Made by a program: the position numbers and the translations under genes
Part shown: piece after piece, positions 32,251 to 40,152 of the stretch
How the letters are laid out: every line of letters starts with the position of its first letter
Numbering within the stretch: the first letter of the stretch is position 1
Notes under the pieces: model-generated
What the model saw: the letters and a program-made list of their open reading frames with translations, nothing else
The model's database searches: none
What the model was told of the DNA's origin: nothing
Assembly: GCA_947475125.1 (NCBI GenBank)
Contig: CANJMX010000002.1
Coordinates: forward strand, 1-46,516
Length of the DNA: 46,516 nt
Source: Actinomycetota bacterium
Lineage (GTDB): Bacteria > Actinomycetota > Thermoleophilia > Miltoncostaeales > Miltoncostaeaceae
Direction: 5' to 3'

Positions 32251-34176
32251 TCAGGGCAGGGCCACCTTCTTCCATGAAGACCAGTTACCCGCGCGATCCT
32301 GCACACGGACGAACGCTTGCTTGGTGGTCAGTTTGGCGGAGGTGACCCGCTTGTACCGCGCTACCGTTCCGCCGCCCCTGCGCGATCCCGATATCTGCAC
32401 CTTCCCGACCCCTGAGACCTTGTCCGTGGCCGCCACCACGAAGCGATACCGCCGCCCGGTTGACATCTCGTTGGCACCGCTCGCCGTCGCCGCGGTCACC
32501 GACGTAATGACGGGAGAGATTTCGTCAAGGATGATGTCGTCCGTGTAGTTCGCTCCGGCTCCGTTGAATCGGAGATACACGGTTTTCGGAAGTCGCTCGG
32601 GGCCTGAACTGTCAAGAGTCCACGGAACCCCCTCAGCGATCGCCGAACTTCTGGCCGACCGGAAGCCACCATCATTCGATATCAGGAGGGTTTGGGAGCA
32701 GGCGGGCCACACCGCGGAAAGGGTGACCGACGTTGAGTCCGTGAACCGCGCTCCGTCGTTGATCGACACCCCCACTGGGCCCGCTGGCGGCACGCGGCAC
32801 TCCTGGGCACCTGGGTTTGGGGCACCTGGGTTTGGGGCACCTGTGTTTGGGGCACCTGAGCCGTCGCCGCCGGGAGTGCTGCCGCCGGGAGTGCCGGCAT
32901 CTGGTCTGTCATCGGTCACCCAACGTGCGACGCGCATCGTCGAGTCGCTGCGGGCGAAGCCGAAGACCTCGCCTTCGCCAAAGGCAAAGAGCCGACTGTC
33001 CTGGGTGTATCCGACTGGGCTGGGCCAGCCGGTGGGCGCGCCGACATCCTCTCCGGTGGCTGCGTTAAGGAACTTATCTCCTGCCCAGACAACCGAGGCA
33101 AGCACTGTCACCAGTGGCACTCCATCGCGTGGCTCCTGGTTCTCGAATGTCACGGTCGCGGACCAGATGCTCGCGCCCGTGGATCGGTTGTAAGCCACAA
33201 CTCGACTCGGAAAGAGTCCGCAGTAGCCGTCCATGCACGGATAGGCGACGAAGACAGCGCCCTCACTGACTGTGACGCTCCGAGGGGTTCGATAGCCCCC
33301 TTCGGTCGCCGTCCACAGGACGCCCCCATCGGGGCCGATGGCCTGAACCGTGATCGGTTGCCCCGCCACCGAACGCGCCTTGGCGACGTAGGTCGTGTCG
33401 CCGAACATGGCAAACGCCGGATACCAGTACCAAAGGCTCGGATCTAGTCGCGCGTCGCTGGTAGCGCTGAGCCGCCAGGCAATTGAGCCCGTCGTCGAAT
33501 CGCGGCTGGTAACTCCGCCGCCAGCCAGTGCAACGACTTGCGATGGCGAAACGCGAAGCGCGCTCTGCGAACCCTCACTATTAGTGCGGAGCACCGTGCC
33601 GGTTGCCTGATCGAGCGTCGCTGTGTCGTAGAACCCCGCCGCATAGACGGCGCCATCGCGAGCAGTAAAGGGCGCAGCGACGGAGAACGGGGGATCCAAC
33701 GGATTCGTCGGCAGACCGGACTGACTCCACAGCTCAGCGCCGGTGGCGGTGTCGAAGGCAAGGATGACTCCGCGCCCACCTGCAAACACGCGGGACCCGT
33801 CGACGGCAGGGCACATGCGCCCGTTGTCTGGATAATTCGTACGTGCCGGAATGTCATCCGACTGCCAGAGGAGCGAACCGGTCGAGCCGTCGAACGCGAA
33901 GAGCCGCTGGTTCGGCAGGGAGGTTGTGGTCTTGCCGATTGCGAAGATGCGCCCGCCGCTCGCAGCAACACACTGGAACGGGTCAGCGATGAACTCGGTA
34001 CCGCTCGACCAGCTGACCTTCAGTTTCAAGCCCGGGAACGCGGCGGCGGCGAAACGGCCTTCCGCATTACCTCCCGCCATCGGCCATTCTGTTGCTGCCC
34101 ATGCCGACGAGTACACGCTAAACCCAACGCTTGCTAGTGCAACCGCCGCAAAGAGAGTTCTCGAATGCATTCGCAT
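32251..34176 (-). CDS. Secreted PQQ-like beta-propeller protein with shared C-terminal domain
   Basis: 641 aa. A signal peptide (TLFAAVALASVGFSVYSSAWA) precedes a propeller of PQQ/PQQ-like repeats (LFAFDGSTGSLLW, ILAFDTATGAELW, SRDSTTGSIAWRL, VVAYNRSTGASIW). A Gly/Ala/Pro linker follows, coded by 15-bp tandem repeats near 32804-32860 (GAPNPGAPNPGA), then the 170-aa domain shared with the protein at 19897-21690 (SINDGARFTDST, SNDGGF, RLPKTVYLRF, YTDDIILDE, FVRVQDRAGNWSSW). A TACCGT hexamer 7 nt before ATG 34176 suggests a leaderless mRNA. Probably an extracellular binding protein; not an obvious enzyme. Confidence 0.85.
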   Translation of the reverse strand: MRMHSRTLFAAVALASVGFSVYSSAWAATEWPMAGGNAEGRFAAAAFPGLKLKVSWSSGTEFIADPFQCVAASGGRIFAIGKTTTSLPNQRLFAFDGSTGSLLWQSDDIPARTNYPDNGRMCPAVDGSRVFAGGRGVILAFDTATGAELWSQSGLPTNPLDPPFSVAAPFTARDGAVYAAGFYDTATLDQATGTVLRTNSEGSQSALRVSPSQVVALAGGGVTSRDSTTGSIAWRLSATSDARLDPSLWYWYPAFAMFGDTTYVAKARSVAGQPITVQAIGPDGGVLWTATEGGYRTPRSVTVSEGAVFVAYPCMDGYCGLFPSRVVAYNRSTGASIWSATVTFENQEPRDGVPLVTVLASVVWAGDKFLNAATGEDVGAPTGWPSPVGYTQDSRLFAFGEGEVFGFARSDSTMRVARWVTDDRPDAGTPGGSTPGGDGSGAPNTGAPNPGAPNPGAQECRVPPAGPVGVSINDGARFTDSTSVTLSAVWPACSQTLLISNDGGFRSARSSAIAEGVPWTLDSSGPERLPKTVYLRFNGAGANYTDDIILDEISPVITSVTAATASGANEMSTGRRYRFVVAATDKVSGVGKVQISGSRRGGGTVARYKRVTSAKLTTKQAFVRVQDRAGNWSSWKKVALP

Positions 34177-34251
34177 ATAGGGGACGGTAGTCCGCAAACA
34201 GGCTAGGTCACACCCTCCTCATTCCTCGCGCACTGAAGCCGTCCGGCTATA

Positions 34252-34271
34252 GGTGGGACGGAAGGTGGGAC
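34252..34271 (+). repeat. Paired GGTGGGAC motif near attR (candidate integrase arm site)
   Basis: GGTGGGAC at 34252-34259 and 34264-34271, 12-bp period, about 97 bp inside attR. Mirrors the pair inside attL in the circular form. Confidence 0.45.
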
Positions 34272-34367
34272 AGACAGGCCCGTAAGCCAGACCAGCATGT
34301 GGACGGGGCGCACCACGAAAGCCCCGTCCACATGCGTTCTCACCCGTGCTCACCCGTAGCGCAAGAT

Positions 34368-34414
34368 GGACTTTTAATCCCAAGGTCCTGGGTTCGAATC
34401 CCAGACGGCGCATT
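34368..34414 (+). repeat. attR: 47-bp direct repeat of the tRNA-Lys 3' end
   Basis: Identical to 19494-19540 but not preceded by the tRNA 5' half, so it is a junction and not a second tRNA gene. Confidence 0.95.
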
Positions 34415-34700
34415 CGCGAGGCGCGATCGCACCGGGTAGTGGGTATCGCCGGTTCCTGAACGCGGGGAGGGGGCGGCACCGGCACTCATGCTGCTCCCAG
34501 GGGGCGAGTTCTGCGGGGCGCGGCACCTCCATTCAGGTAGTGCCCCGTCCCATTAATTGGTTTGGTGGGACCAGCCCAAGAAGTTGGATTTGGGGACGAA
34601 ATTATCCCAGAAACATCCAGTACCGACGGGTGTCGGTGGAGCGCGGGAGAGTCGCTCCTCACGGTCGCGGCCATTCATTTGACCATAAGGAGAAATCACC
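34415..34700. other. Chromosomal gap right of the element
   Basis: No gene. An inverted repeat GTCCCA/TGGGAC (34547-34552/34566-34571) around an AT-rich centre could be an operator or part of the promoter of the following surface-protein operon. Confidence 0.4.
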
Positions 34701-35264
34701 ATGAAGGGATCCACAAAGGGCAGCGCACGTTGGCCACGTGCCGCCGCTGGGGTTGCAGTGCTTGCCTTGGCCGTAGGAGCGGTACCCGCAATGGCGGTGC
34801 CCGCCACGGGCAGTACAACGGCCACCGTCACTGTGAACAGCATTCTGTCGCTCACGGCACCGGCATCGATCTCATTCAGCAACATCTCGGTGGGCGGCAC
34901 GAGCCCGGCATCAGCCACGCCTGTCGCCGTCACAAGCAACGCCGCCAAGGGCTACCAGTTGAGCGTTGGCCGAACCGCGTTCACCAACGCCGGTGGTGGC
35001 TCGGTCGCCGATAATGTGGACATCCCGCTCACCGTGGCCAACCCGAGTGGCGTCGGTGTTGCACCGGGCAGCACTACTCCCGCATCCAGTGATGTCGCGA
35101 TCCTCACCGCGGCCAGCTCGTTGCTTGGCGCTGGGAACGCCGGACACGTGACCGGCAGCGCTGGCGACACGTGGAACCTGGGGCTGGTTCTCGGACCAGT
35201 GCCGTTCACCCAGGATGGGCTGCGCTCATCCACGGTGACCTTCACTGCCGTCACCACCCCCTAG
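34701..35264 (+). CDS. Secreted WxL-like surface protein
   Basis: 187 aa. Signal peptide (AAAGVAVLALAVGAVPAMA), then one beta-rich domain: VTVNSILSLTAPASISFSNI, AVTSNAAKGYQLSV, DTWNLGLVLGPVPF and a terminal STVTFTAVTTP. The WNL motif plus a C-terminal TxTxTxxxP strand resembles WxL domains, which bind peptidoglycan non-covalently; the match is partial. Strong SD (AAGGAG) before ATG 34701. It heads an operon with an FG-GAP protein carrying the same domain and a DUF916-like protein, the usual WxL partnership. Confidence 0.7.
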   Translation: MKGSTKGSARWPRAAAGVAVLALAVGAVPAMAVPATGSTTATVTVNSILSLTAPASISFSNISVGGTSPASATPVAVTSNAAKGYQLSVGRTAFTNAGGGSVADNVDIPLTVANPSGVGVAPGSTTPASSDVAILTAASSLLGAGNAGHVTGSAGDTWNLGLVLGPVPFTQDGLRSSTVTFTAVTTP

Positions 35265-35269
35265 GTGCC

Positions 35270-36841
35270 ATGCGGGCCCTATCCAGATCCCGAAGTCGGA
35301 TAGGGCCCACTTTGGCCGTCCTCGTGATGGTTTCACTCACCGGGCTCACGAACATCGCAACCGGTATTCCGCTCGCGCCGACGTTCACGCCCACGGCGCA
35401 GTCGCCAATTACCGCCGGAACGCGGCCGGTCGCGATTGTCGCTGCGCTGTTCACCGCTGACGCGTTCCCGGATATCGCGATCGCTGATGAAGGAAACGGG
35501 ACCTCGGCCAGTAGCGTCGCCACACGTGCGGGCAGTGCCACCGGCACGTTCTCAACAACCGTCGGCACCGCCGGCACCGGAATCGGGCCGTCGGCCATGG
35601 TGACCGGGTACTTCAACACAGGAGTTGCCCGCGACCTGATTGTGGCCAACCGCGGCAGCAACACGATCACCAGCCTCTTCGGCGATGGCACCGGTGCATT
35701 CCCCACATCGCGTTCAACCTCGGTCGGCAACTCGCCATCAGCGCTGGCATCGGGGGATCTGAACGGCGACGCGCTCACCGATCTGGTGGTGGCGAATGGG
35801 GGCGATGCCAACATCTCGGTGCTCCGGCAGCGGGGCACGTCCGGAAGCTTCACAACCTTCAACTGCTCCAGCTGCGCTGGCACGCTGGCCACGGGAACCA
35901 GCCCCTCCGCAGTGGCGCTGGCCGACATCAATCACGATGGACGGCTCGACCTTCTTGCAACTGGTGCATCAAATGCGCTCACGTATCGACTTGGCGCCGG
36001 CGATGGCTCATTCGGCACCAGCACCTCCCAGCCCGTGGGTGCCAGCCCAATGGCCATCGGCGTCGGCGACCTGAACGGCGACACGTATGCCGATGTGATG
36101 GTGGCCAACCAGGGAGTTGGCACGGTGTCGGTCTTCCTTGGGTCAGCTGCTGGGACCCTCACCGCCCAGCCCACCCTCACTGGGTCAGCGGCGAGTGCGC
36201 CCGATGCCCTCGCGGTGGGCGACCTCAATGGCGACAGCATTCCCGATCTCGCGGTGGCCTACAGCGGGAGCGCGAGCGTCGGCATCTTCCCGGGAAATGG
36301 CAATGGCACCTTCGCTGCAGCCACCACCCTTTCCGCGGGTACGGCCCCCTCGTCAATCGCGGAGGCCGACCTGAATGGCGATGGCCGCTCCGATCTTGTG
36401 GTCACCAACAAGACGGCGAACTCGGCCACGGTATTCCTCAACACCACTGCCACCAGCACAACCATCACGGTGCCCGCATCGCTCGACTTCGGAAGTGCCG
36501 CCGTCGGCAACACAATCGCACCGATCAGCCAGACGGTGACCGTTGCCAGCAACGCCCCCACCGGATATCAGCTCTCTATTTCACGGTCGGCCTTCAGCGG
36601 CGGGGACATCCCCCAGTCGCTGTCGCTCACCACCGTCCCGACTGGCGGCACGCGCACGCTCGCCGTCGGCACGACCTCGCTGCTGGCAGACAGCGCCATC
36701 GGCATTGGTCAGCGAGCAGGTTCCGTCACGCCGGCCGGCGGAGATGCCTGGGGCATCGCGACAGGCCTTGGCCCCATTCCATTTGGGATTGAGGGCACAC
36801 GCACATCAACGATCACATACACCGTTGCCACGCTGCCATAG
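35270..36841 (+). CDS. Secreted FG-GAP/VCBS beta-propeller protein with WxL-like C-terminus
   Basis: 523 aa. Signal sequence (LAVLVMVSLTGLTNIATGI) then about seven FG-GAP repeats, several with the calcium loop DLNGDxxxDLVVAN (DLNGDALTDLVVANGG, DINHDGRLDLLATG, DLNGDSIPDLAVAY, DLNGDGRSDLVVTN). The last 125 residues (VPASLDFGSAAVGN, SNAPTGYQLSISRSAF, GLGPIPFGIEGTRTSTITYT) are homologous to the preceding small protein. Probably a cell-surface, Ca-stabilised integrin-like propeller held by the WxL-like domain. Start ATG 35270 lies 5 bp after the upstream stop. Confidence 0.83.
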   Translation: MRALSRSRSRIGPTLAVLVMVSLTGLTNIATGIPLAPTFTPTAQSPITAGTRPVAIVAALFTADAFPDIAIADEGNGTSASSVATRAGSATGTFSTTVGTAGTGIGPSAMVTGYFNTGVARDLIVANRGSNTITSLFGDGTGAFPTSRSTSVGNSPSALASGDLNGDALTDLVVANGGDANISVLRQRGTSGSFTTFNCSSCAGTLATGTSPSAVALADINHDGRLDLLATGASNALTYRLGAGDGSFGTSTSQPVGASPMAIGVGDLNGDTYADVMVANQGVGTVSVFLGSAAGTLTAQPTLTGSAASAPDALAVGDLNGDSIPDLAVAYSGSASVGIFPGNGNGTFAAATTLSAGTAPSSIAEADLNGDGRSDLVVTNKTANSATVFLNTTATSTTITVPASLDFGSAAVGNTIAPISQTVTVASNAPTGYQLSISRSAFSGGDIPQSLSLTTVPTGGTRTLAVGTTSLLADSAIGIGQRAGSVTPAGGDAWGIATGLGPIPFGIEGTRTSTITYTVATLP

Positions 36842-36872
36842 GCCGCGTGGATCCATCACAGGGAGATTCCAC

Positions 36873-37679
36873 ATGATCCGTCCCATCCAACGTGCGCTCC
36901 TGGGCATCGTCGTGGCGACCGCATCGCCCACGCTCGCCTTTGCCAGCACCATCAGCCTGTCTGTCAATCCCAGCACGCTGCAAATGCACGCTGGCGAAGC
37001 CCGACAGGTCACCGTTACGAATATCGGTGGCGCGGCAGCAAACCTCAGGGCGACGGTCGGTGACTACGGCATGACCCCAGGGGGCACCGTGATCCTGAAC
37101 CCACGCACGGCACCCCCAGCCTCCGCCGCACGCTGGGTGACCGTCACGCCGTCAACTCTTGCGCTCGTACCTGGCCAGTCGGCCGTGCTCGACGTGCAGT
37201 CGACTGCGCCCTCAACGGCACGGCCCGGAGACCACGAGGCGCTCATCCTTCTCAGCGGCAGCCCGGTGCGCCCGGGCCGCGGCACGGTTCAGGTGGATGT
37301 GCGCCTCGGAATCGGCATGCTCATCAACGTGCCAGGTGACCTTCGCCGTGATCTCGTTCTCACACGAGTGCGGGAGCGGGGCCACGGTGCCACACGCACC
37401 CTGCAGATCGGCCTCACGAATCGGGGCAACGTCAATGAGGTGATCGGGCGGGGCCAGGCGAAGGTCACCTTCAGGCAGGGACGCCGCGTGTTCACCCGGG
37501 TGCTTCCCGGGGGTCGCACCATCCTTCCCGGGGCCCGGGCGACGGTGACAATCCGCTGCCCGGGAACGCTCGTGCGTTCGACTCGGGCGGTCCTCTCAAT
37601 TCGCCCATCTGCGCCATCCGTGCTGAGTACCGCGAGCCTCCCGCCGGTTCTGCGGCGGTCGGTCGTGATCCACCCGTAG
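36873..37679 (+). CDS. Secreted DUF916/WxLIP-like protein
   Basis: 268 aa. Signal peptide (LLGIVVATASPTLAFA) and two Ig-like domains: SLSVNPSTLQMHAGEARQVT, VTVTPSTLALVPGQSAVLDV with ARPGDHEALILL, then LRRDLVLTRVRERG and LQIGLTNRGNVNEVIG. The layout of an N-terminal sheath domain with a PGxxxxxxI/L strand followed by a second Ig domain resembles DUF916/DUF3324 WxL-interacting proteins. The C-terminal membrane anchor typical of that family is not seen. GGGAG precedes ATG 36873; last gene of the operon, followed by a hairpin. Confidence 0.68.
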   Translation: MIRPIQRALLGIVVATASPTLAFASTISLSVNPSTLQMHAGEARQVTVTNIGGAAANLRATVGDYGMTPGGTVILNPRTAPPASAARWVTVTPSTLALVPGQSAVLDVQSTAPSTARPGDHEALILLSGSPVRPGRGTVQVDVRLGIGMLINVPGDLRRDLVLTRVRERGHGATRTLQIGLTNRGNVNEVIGRGQAKVTFRQGRRVFTRVLPGGRTILPGARATVTIRCPGTLVRSTRAVLSIRPSAPSVLSTASLPPVLRRSVVIHP

Positions 37680-37696
37680 GGAGCCGCAGGCGAGGT

Positions 37697-37744
37697 GCCC
37701 CCGTGGCGTGGCCGCGCCCGGGGCACTGGGACAGGCACGGGGGC
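37697..37744 (+). terminator. Inverted repeat ending the surface-protein operon
   Basis: GCCCCCGTG (37697-37705) and CACGGGGGC (37736-37744) form a 9-bp stem 18 nt after the stop; the loop holds a further small stem. Ends the upstream operon before the riboswitch. Confidence 0.45.
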
Positions 37745-37784
37745 GCGTATCCGGCCCACTCCCTAGGGTCCGTCACGCACTACG

Positions 37785-37960
37785 GACGTCGGTCACCCCT
37801 CGGGGTGCCAAGTGGGAAGCCGGTGAGAATCCGGCGCGGTCCCGCCACTGTGATCCGGGAGTGAGGGCATGGGCTTCGGCCAGCCACTGGGGGGTGACCT
37901 CCGGGAAGGCGTGCTCCTCGCACTTGACCGGAGAGCCAGGAGACCAGCCGCCGCTCCGTC
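37785..37960 (+). ncRNA. Cobalamin (adenosylcobalamin-type) riboswitch
   Basis: The core consensus is readable: GGGAAGCCGGTGAGAATCCG, then CGCGGTCCCGCCACTGTGA, a variable arm, and the B12 box GAGAGCCAGGAGACC at about 37931-37945. It ends some 35-50 nt before the GTG at 37994, so B12 should repress the two genes below, most likely by blocking translation or stopping transcription. Exact ends are approximate. Confidence 0.92.
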
Positions 37961-37993
37961 ACTTGACAGACACCTCCGAGGAACGAGGGATCA

Positions 37994-39265
37994 GTGACGT
38001 ATTTCCACCGCAGTGCGTGGGCTATTGCCTGCGCAGCATTCCTGGCCATTCCCGCAACCGGCCTTGCCGCCAGCGCCACCATCCGGGTTGAGGGCGCAGG
38101 GTCAACCCTGCTGAGCGAACGTGCGGCCAACATCCCGGTGGCCGGGTCGGCAACGCTCGTCGATTCGTTTACCGGCGTCAGCAATACGGTGTCCAACCAG
38201 AGCGCCACGTCGCTACTGGTGCGCGCGGTGCGTGACGCCAGCCTTCCAGTGGGCTTCGACCTGTTTCCGCTCGGGCAGGTGCAGAGCACGTTCATCACCC
38301 GAATCGGTGCTGACGCCATGCCGCCGGACTACTCGGTGTGGTGGAAGCTGAAGGTGAACCATGCGGCCGCGCAAGTTGGCACCGACGACGTCACGGTGCA
38401 CGAAGGCGATGAAGTGCTGTGGACCTTCGGCACCGGGCTCGAGGACGAGCTCGCCGTGGACGGCCCGCCAGCCCCCCAGCAGGTGGGCACGCCGTTCACC
38501 ATTCAGGTGGCCAGATACGACGACGCAGCGGTGCGCTCGGTTACCGCTGGGGCAACGGTGACCTACGGAACCCAGCAGGCCACCACCGGCACCGATGGCA
38601 CCGCCACACTCATCACTGAGCCCGGGTGGGGCGATGTGGTGGTACGCGGCACCAATGCGGTGCGCGATGAGGCGCGTGCCTGTGGGTTTGAGGCAGGGAA
38701 CCCCGAGCAGTGCGGCGGCGAGACGATGGTGCGCACCCTTGCGGATGTCGCGCCCAACACCGACATCGCCTCCATCGGACCACTGCGCGCATCAGCCGCC
38801 GTGGGCGGCCGGGTGTTCGACATCGATCTGCCCGTGCCGGTCCGGGGCCGCAGCCCCGTCACCATCTCGCCGCGAAACGTCGGGGACGGGTCGCTGTCAA
38901 CGGCTGACCGCCGTACGGTGGCCGGCAAACTCGCATCGTCGATGGCATGGCAGCTCAACCACCGCAGCGATCAGGGCGATCAGACGGTGGCCCCACCACA
39001 GGGCACGCGCTGGCAGGCGGCATGGCTGGGGCGTTTGACCACCGTCGCACCGCTGGCGTCGGGCGAGGTACTGGTGAGCATGCGCGCGGGGTCGCGCACC
39101 GCAGCGGGTGCCTCGGCACGCACGGCCACGGGGGCCACAGAGCGCTTCGCCGCGTGCGGTCTCGATATCCGCGCGAAGGTCGCGCAGCGCTTTGGGTACT
39201 CCATGGTGCTCATCATGTCGCCGGCACCAGCATGGCGCTATTGCCTGGCACGGGAGCGCAACTGA
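37994..39265 (+). CDS. Secreted DUF4430 protein (transcobalamin beta-domain-like), B12-regulated
   Basis: 423 aa. Signal peptide (AWAIACAAFLAIPATGLAAS). Residues about 75-150 (LPVGFDLFPLGQVQSTFITRI, DYSVWWKLKVNHAAAQVGT, VHEGDEVLWTFG) match DUF4430, the domain homologous to the C-terminal beta domain of intrinsic factor and transcobalamin. An Ig-like carboxypeptidase-type domain follows (YGTQQATTGTDGTATLITEP), then an unrecognised C-terminal half with four Cys. GTG 37994 is preceded by GAGGGA. Under the riboswitch it probably binds cobalamin outside the cell. Its stop overlaps the next ATG by 1 bp. Confidence 0.83.
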   Translation: MTYFHRSAWAIACAAFLAIPATGLAASATIRVEGAGSTLLSERAANIPVAGSATLVDSFTGVSNTVSNQSATSLLVRAVRDASLPVGFDLFPLGQVQSTFITRIGADAMPPDYSVWWKLKVNHAAAQVGTDDVTVHEGDEVLWTFGTGLEDELAVDGPPAPQQVGTPFTIQVARYDDAAVRSVTAGATVTYGTQQATTGTDGTATLITEPGWGDVVVRGTNAVRDEARACGFEAGNPEQCGGETMVRTLADVAPNTDIASIGPLRASAAVGGRVFDIDLPVPVRGRSPVTISPRNVGDGSLSTADRRTVAGKLASSMAWQLNHRSDQGDQTVAPPQGTRWQAAWLGRLTTVAPLASGEVLVSMRAGSRTAAGASARTATGATERFAACGLDIRAKVAQRFGYSMVLIMSPAPAWRYCLARERN

Positions 39266-40137
39266 TGCGTCGCCCCATCATCGCAGGGGCGACCGCGGCC
39301 CTGGCAATCATCGTCACCGCTCCGGGCGCGCTCAGCGCTGCTCCTGCCAATCACCGGGTCGCCGAGAAGGCCACCACATGGCTCATGCATCAGGCGGTGT
39401 CCACGATGCCCGCCGGGCAGCAGGCCGACATCATCGCCACTCGACGCATGGCCGGGGCATCTCCAACCTCGCTGCAAGGTGCCCTGGCCACCCTCGCGCA
39501 GAGGGCCCGGGCATACGCCACCACACCGGGTGCCACAGCGAAGATCGTCATCGCCCAGCGGGCGGCGGGCACATCGGGTGCACTCGGCGGGCGCGACTAC
39601 CTGAGGCAACTCGAGCGCAGCAACGCGGGGGGTCGCTACGGGCTCAGTGCCTTCGACCAATGCCTGTCGATGGTGGCGCTCCGCGTTGCGGGACGCCCCA
39701 TCCCTCCTGCCGCTGTCGCCGTGCTTACCGGCTCCCGCTCTGATGCCGGTTGGTCATTCTCACTCACGCCCTCCGATCCGCCCGACGTGGACAGCACCAG
39801 CATGGCCGTGGTGGCGCTGCGCGCTGCGCGCGTGCCGGCATCTGACCCGGCGATCCGGGATGCACTCACATGGCTCGAATCTCAGCGGGCGGGGGCTGGC
39901 TGGACCGTCTTCAGCGGCGGGGCACCAAGCACCGACAGCACCGCCCTGGTCGCGCGCGCACAAGTGGCCGCCGGGGTGAGTGCGGGCGTGGGGCTCGCGT
40001 TCATCCGCGGGCTTGCCGAGCCGTCGGGTGCCATCGCCAACACGCGTACAGCCCCCGAGAGCCGACTGCTCGCCACCATCGCATCGGTTCCACCACTTAC
40101 CGGCATCTCGCTGGCCAACGGCTTCAGGGCCGGTTAG
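39265..40137 (+). CDS. Secreted alpha/alpha-barrel protein (transcobalamin alpha-domain-like)
   Basis: 290 aa. Signal peptide (GATAALAIIVTAPGALSAAP) followed by helical repeats of the prenyltransferase/squalene-oxidase toroid type: FDQCLSMVALRVAGRP, DAGWSFSLTPSDPPDVDSTS, VALRAARVPASDPAIRDALT, WLESQRAGAGW and STDSTALVARAQVAAG. That fold, with GW and DST elements, is also the N-terminal domain of intrinsic factor/transcobalamin. Coupled by a 1-bp overlap to the DUF4430 gene and sharing its B12 riboswitch, it is probably the other half of a split cobalamin-binding pair. No transporter gene follows. Confidence 0.82.
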   Translation: MRRPIIAGATAALAIIVTAPGALSAAPANHRVAEKATTWLMHQAVSTMPAGQQADIIATRRMAGASPTSLQGALATLAQRARAYATTPGATAKIVIAQRAAGTSGALGGRDYLRQLERSNAGGRYGLSAFDQCLSMVALRVAGRPIPPAAVAVLTGSRSDAGWSFSLTPSDPPDVDSTSMAVVALRAARVPASDPAIRDALTWLESQRAGAGWTVFSGGAPSTDSTALVARAQVAAGVSAGVGLAFIRGLAEPSGAIANTRTAPESRLLATIASVPPLTGISLANGFRAG

Positions 40138-40152
40138 GCCCCCGGCGGCCGC

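Larger units (their letters stand above)
19494..34414. mobile_element. Integrative element in tRNA-Lys, about 14.9 kb
   Basis: Bounded by perfect 47-bp repeats of the tRNA-Lys 3' end. It holds a tyrosine integrase (30942-32102), AlpA/Xis-like HTH genes (28832, 30469), a TerS-like HTH gene (25634), a chain of overlapping small genes and nuclease, membrane and secreted cargo. Composition is visibly less GC-rich in places (for example 28740-28860) than the flanks. There are no portal, capsid, tail, relaxase or conjugation genes, so it is not a complete prophage or self-transmissible ICE. A phage satellite or mobilisable genomic island fits best. Confidence 0.93.

Noticed and set aside
34368-34414. 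Second tRNA-Lys gene
   Set aside because: Only the 3' half is present; no acceptor 5' strand or D arm precedes it. It is attR.
34564-34571. GGTGGGAC outside attR as another integrase site
   Set aside because: Single copy outside the element, part of a different inverted repeat; a single 8-mer can occur by chance in GC-rich DNA of this length.
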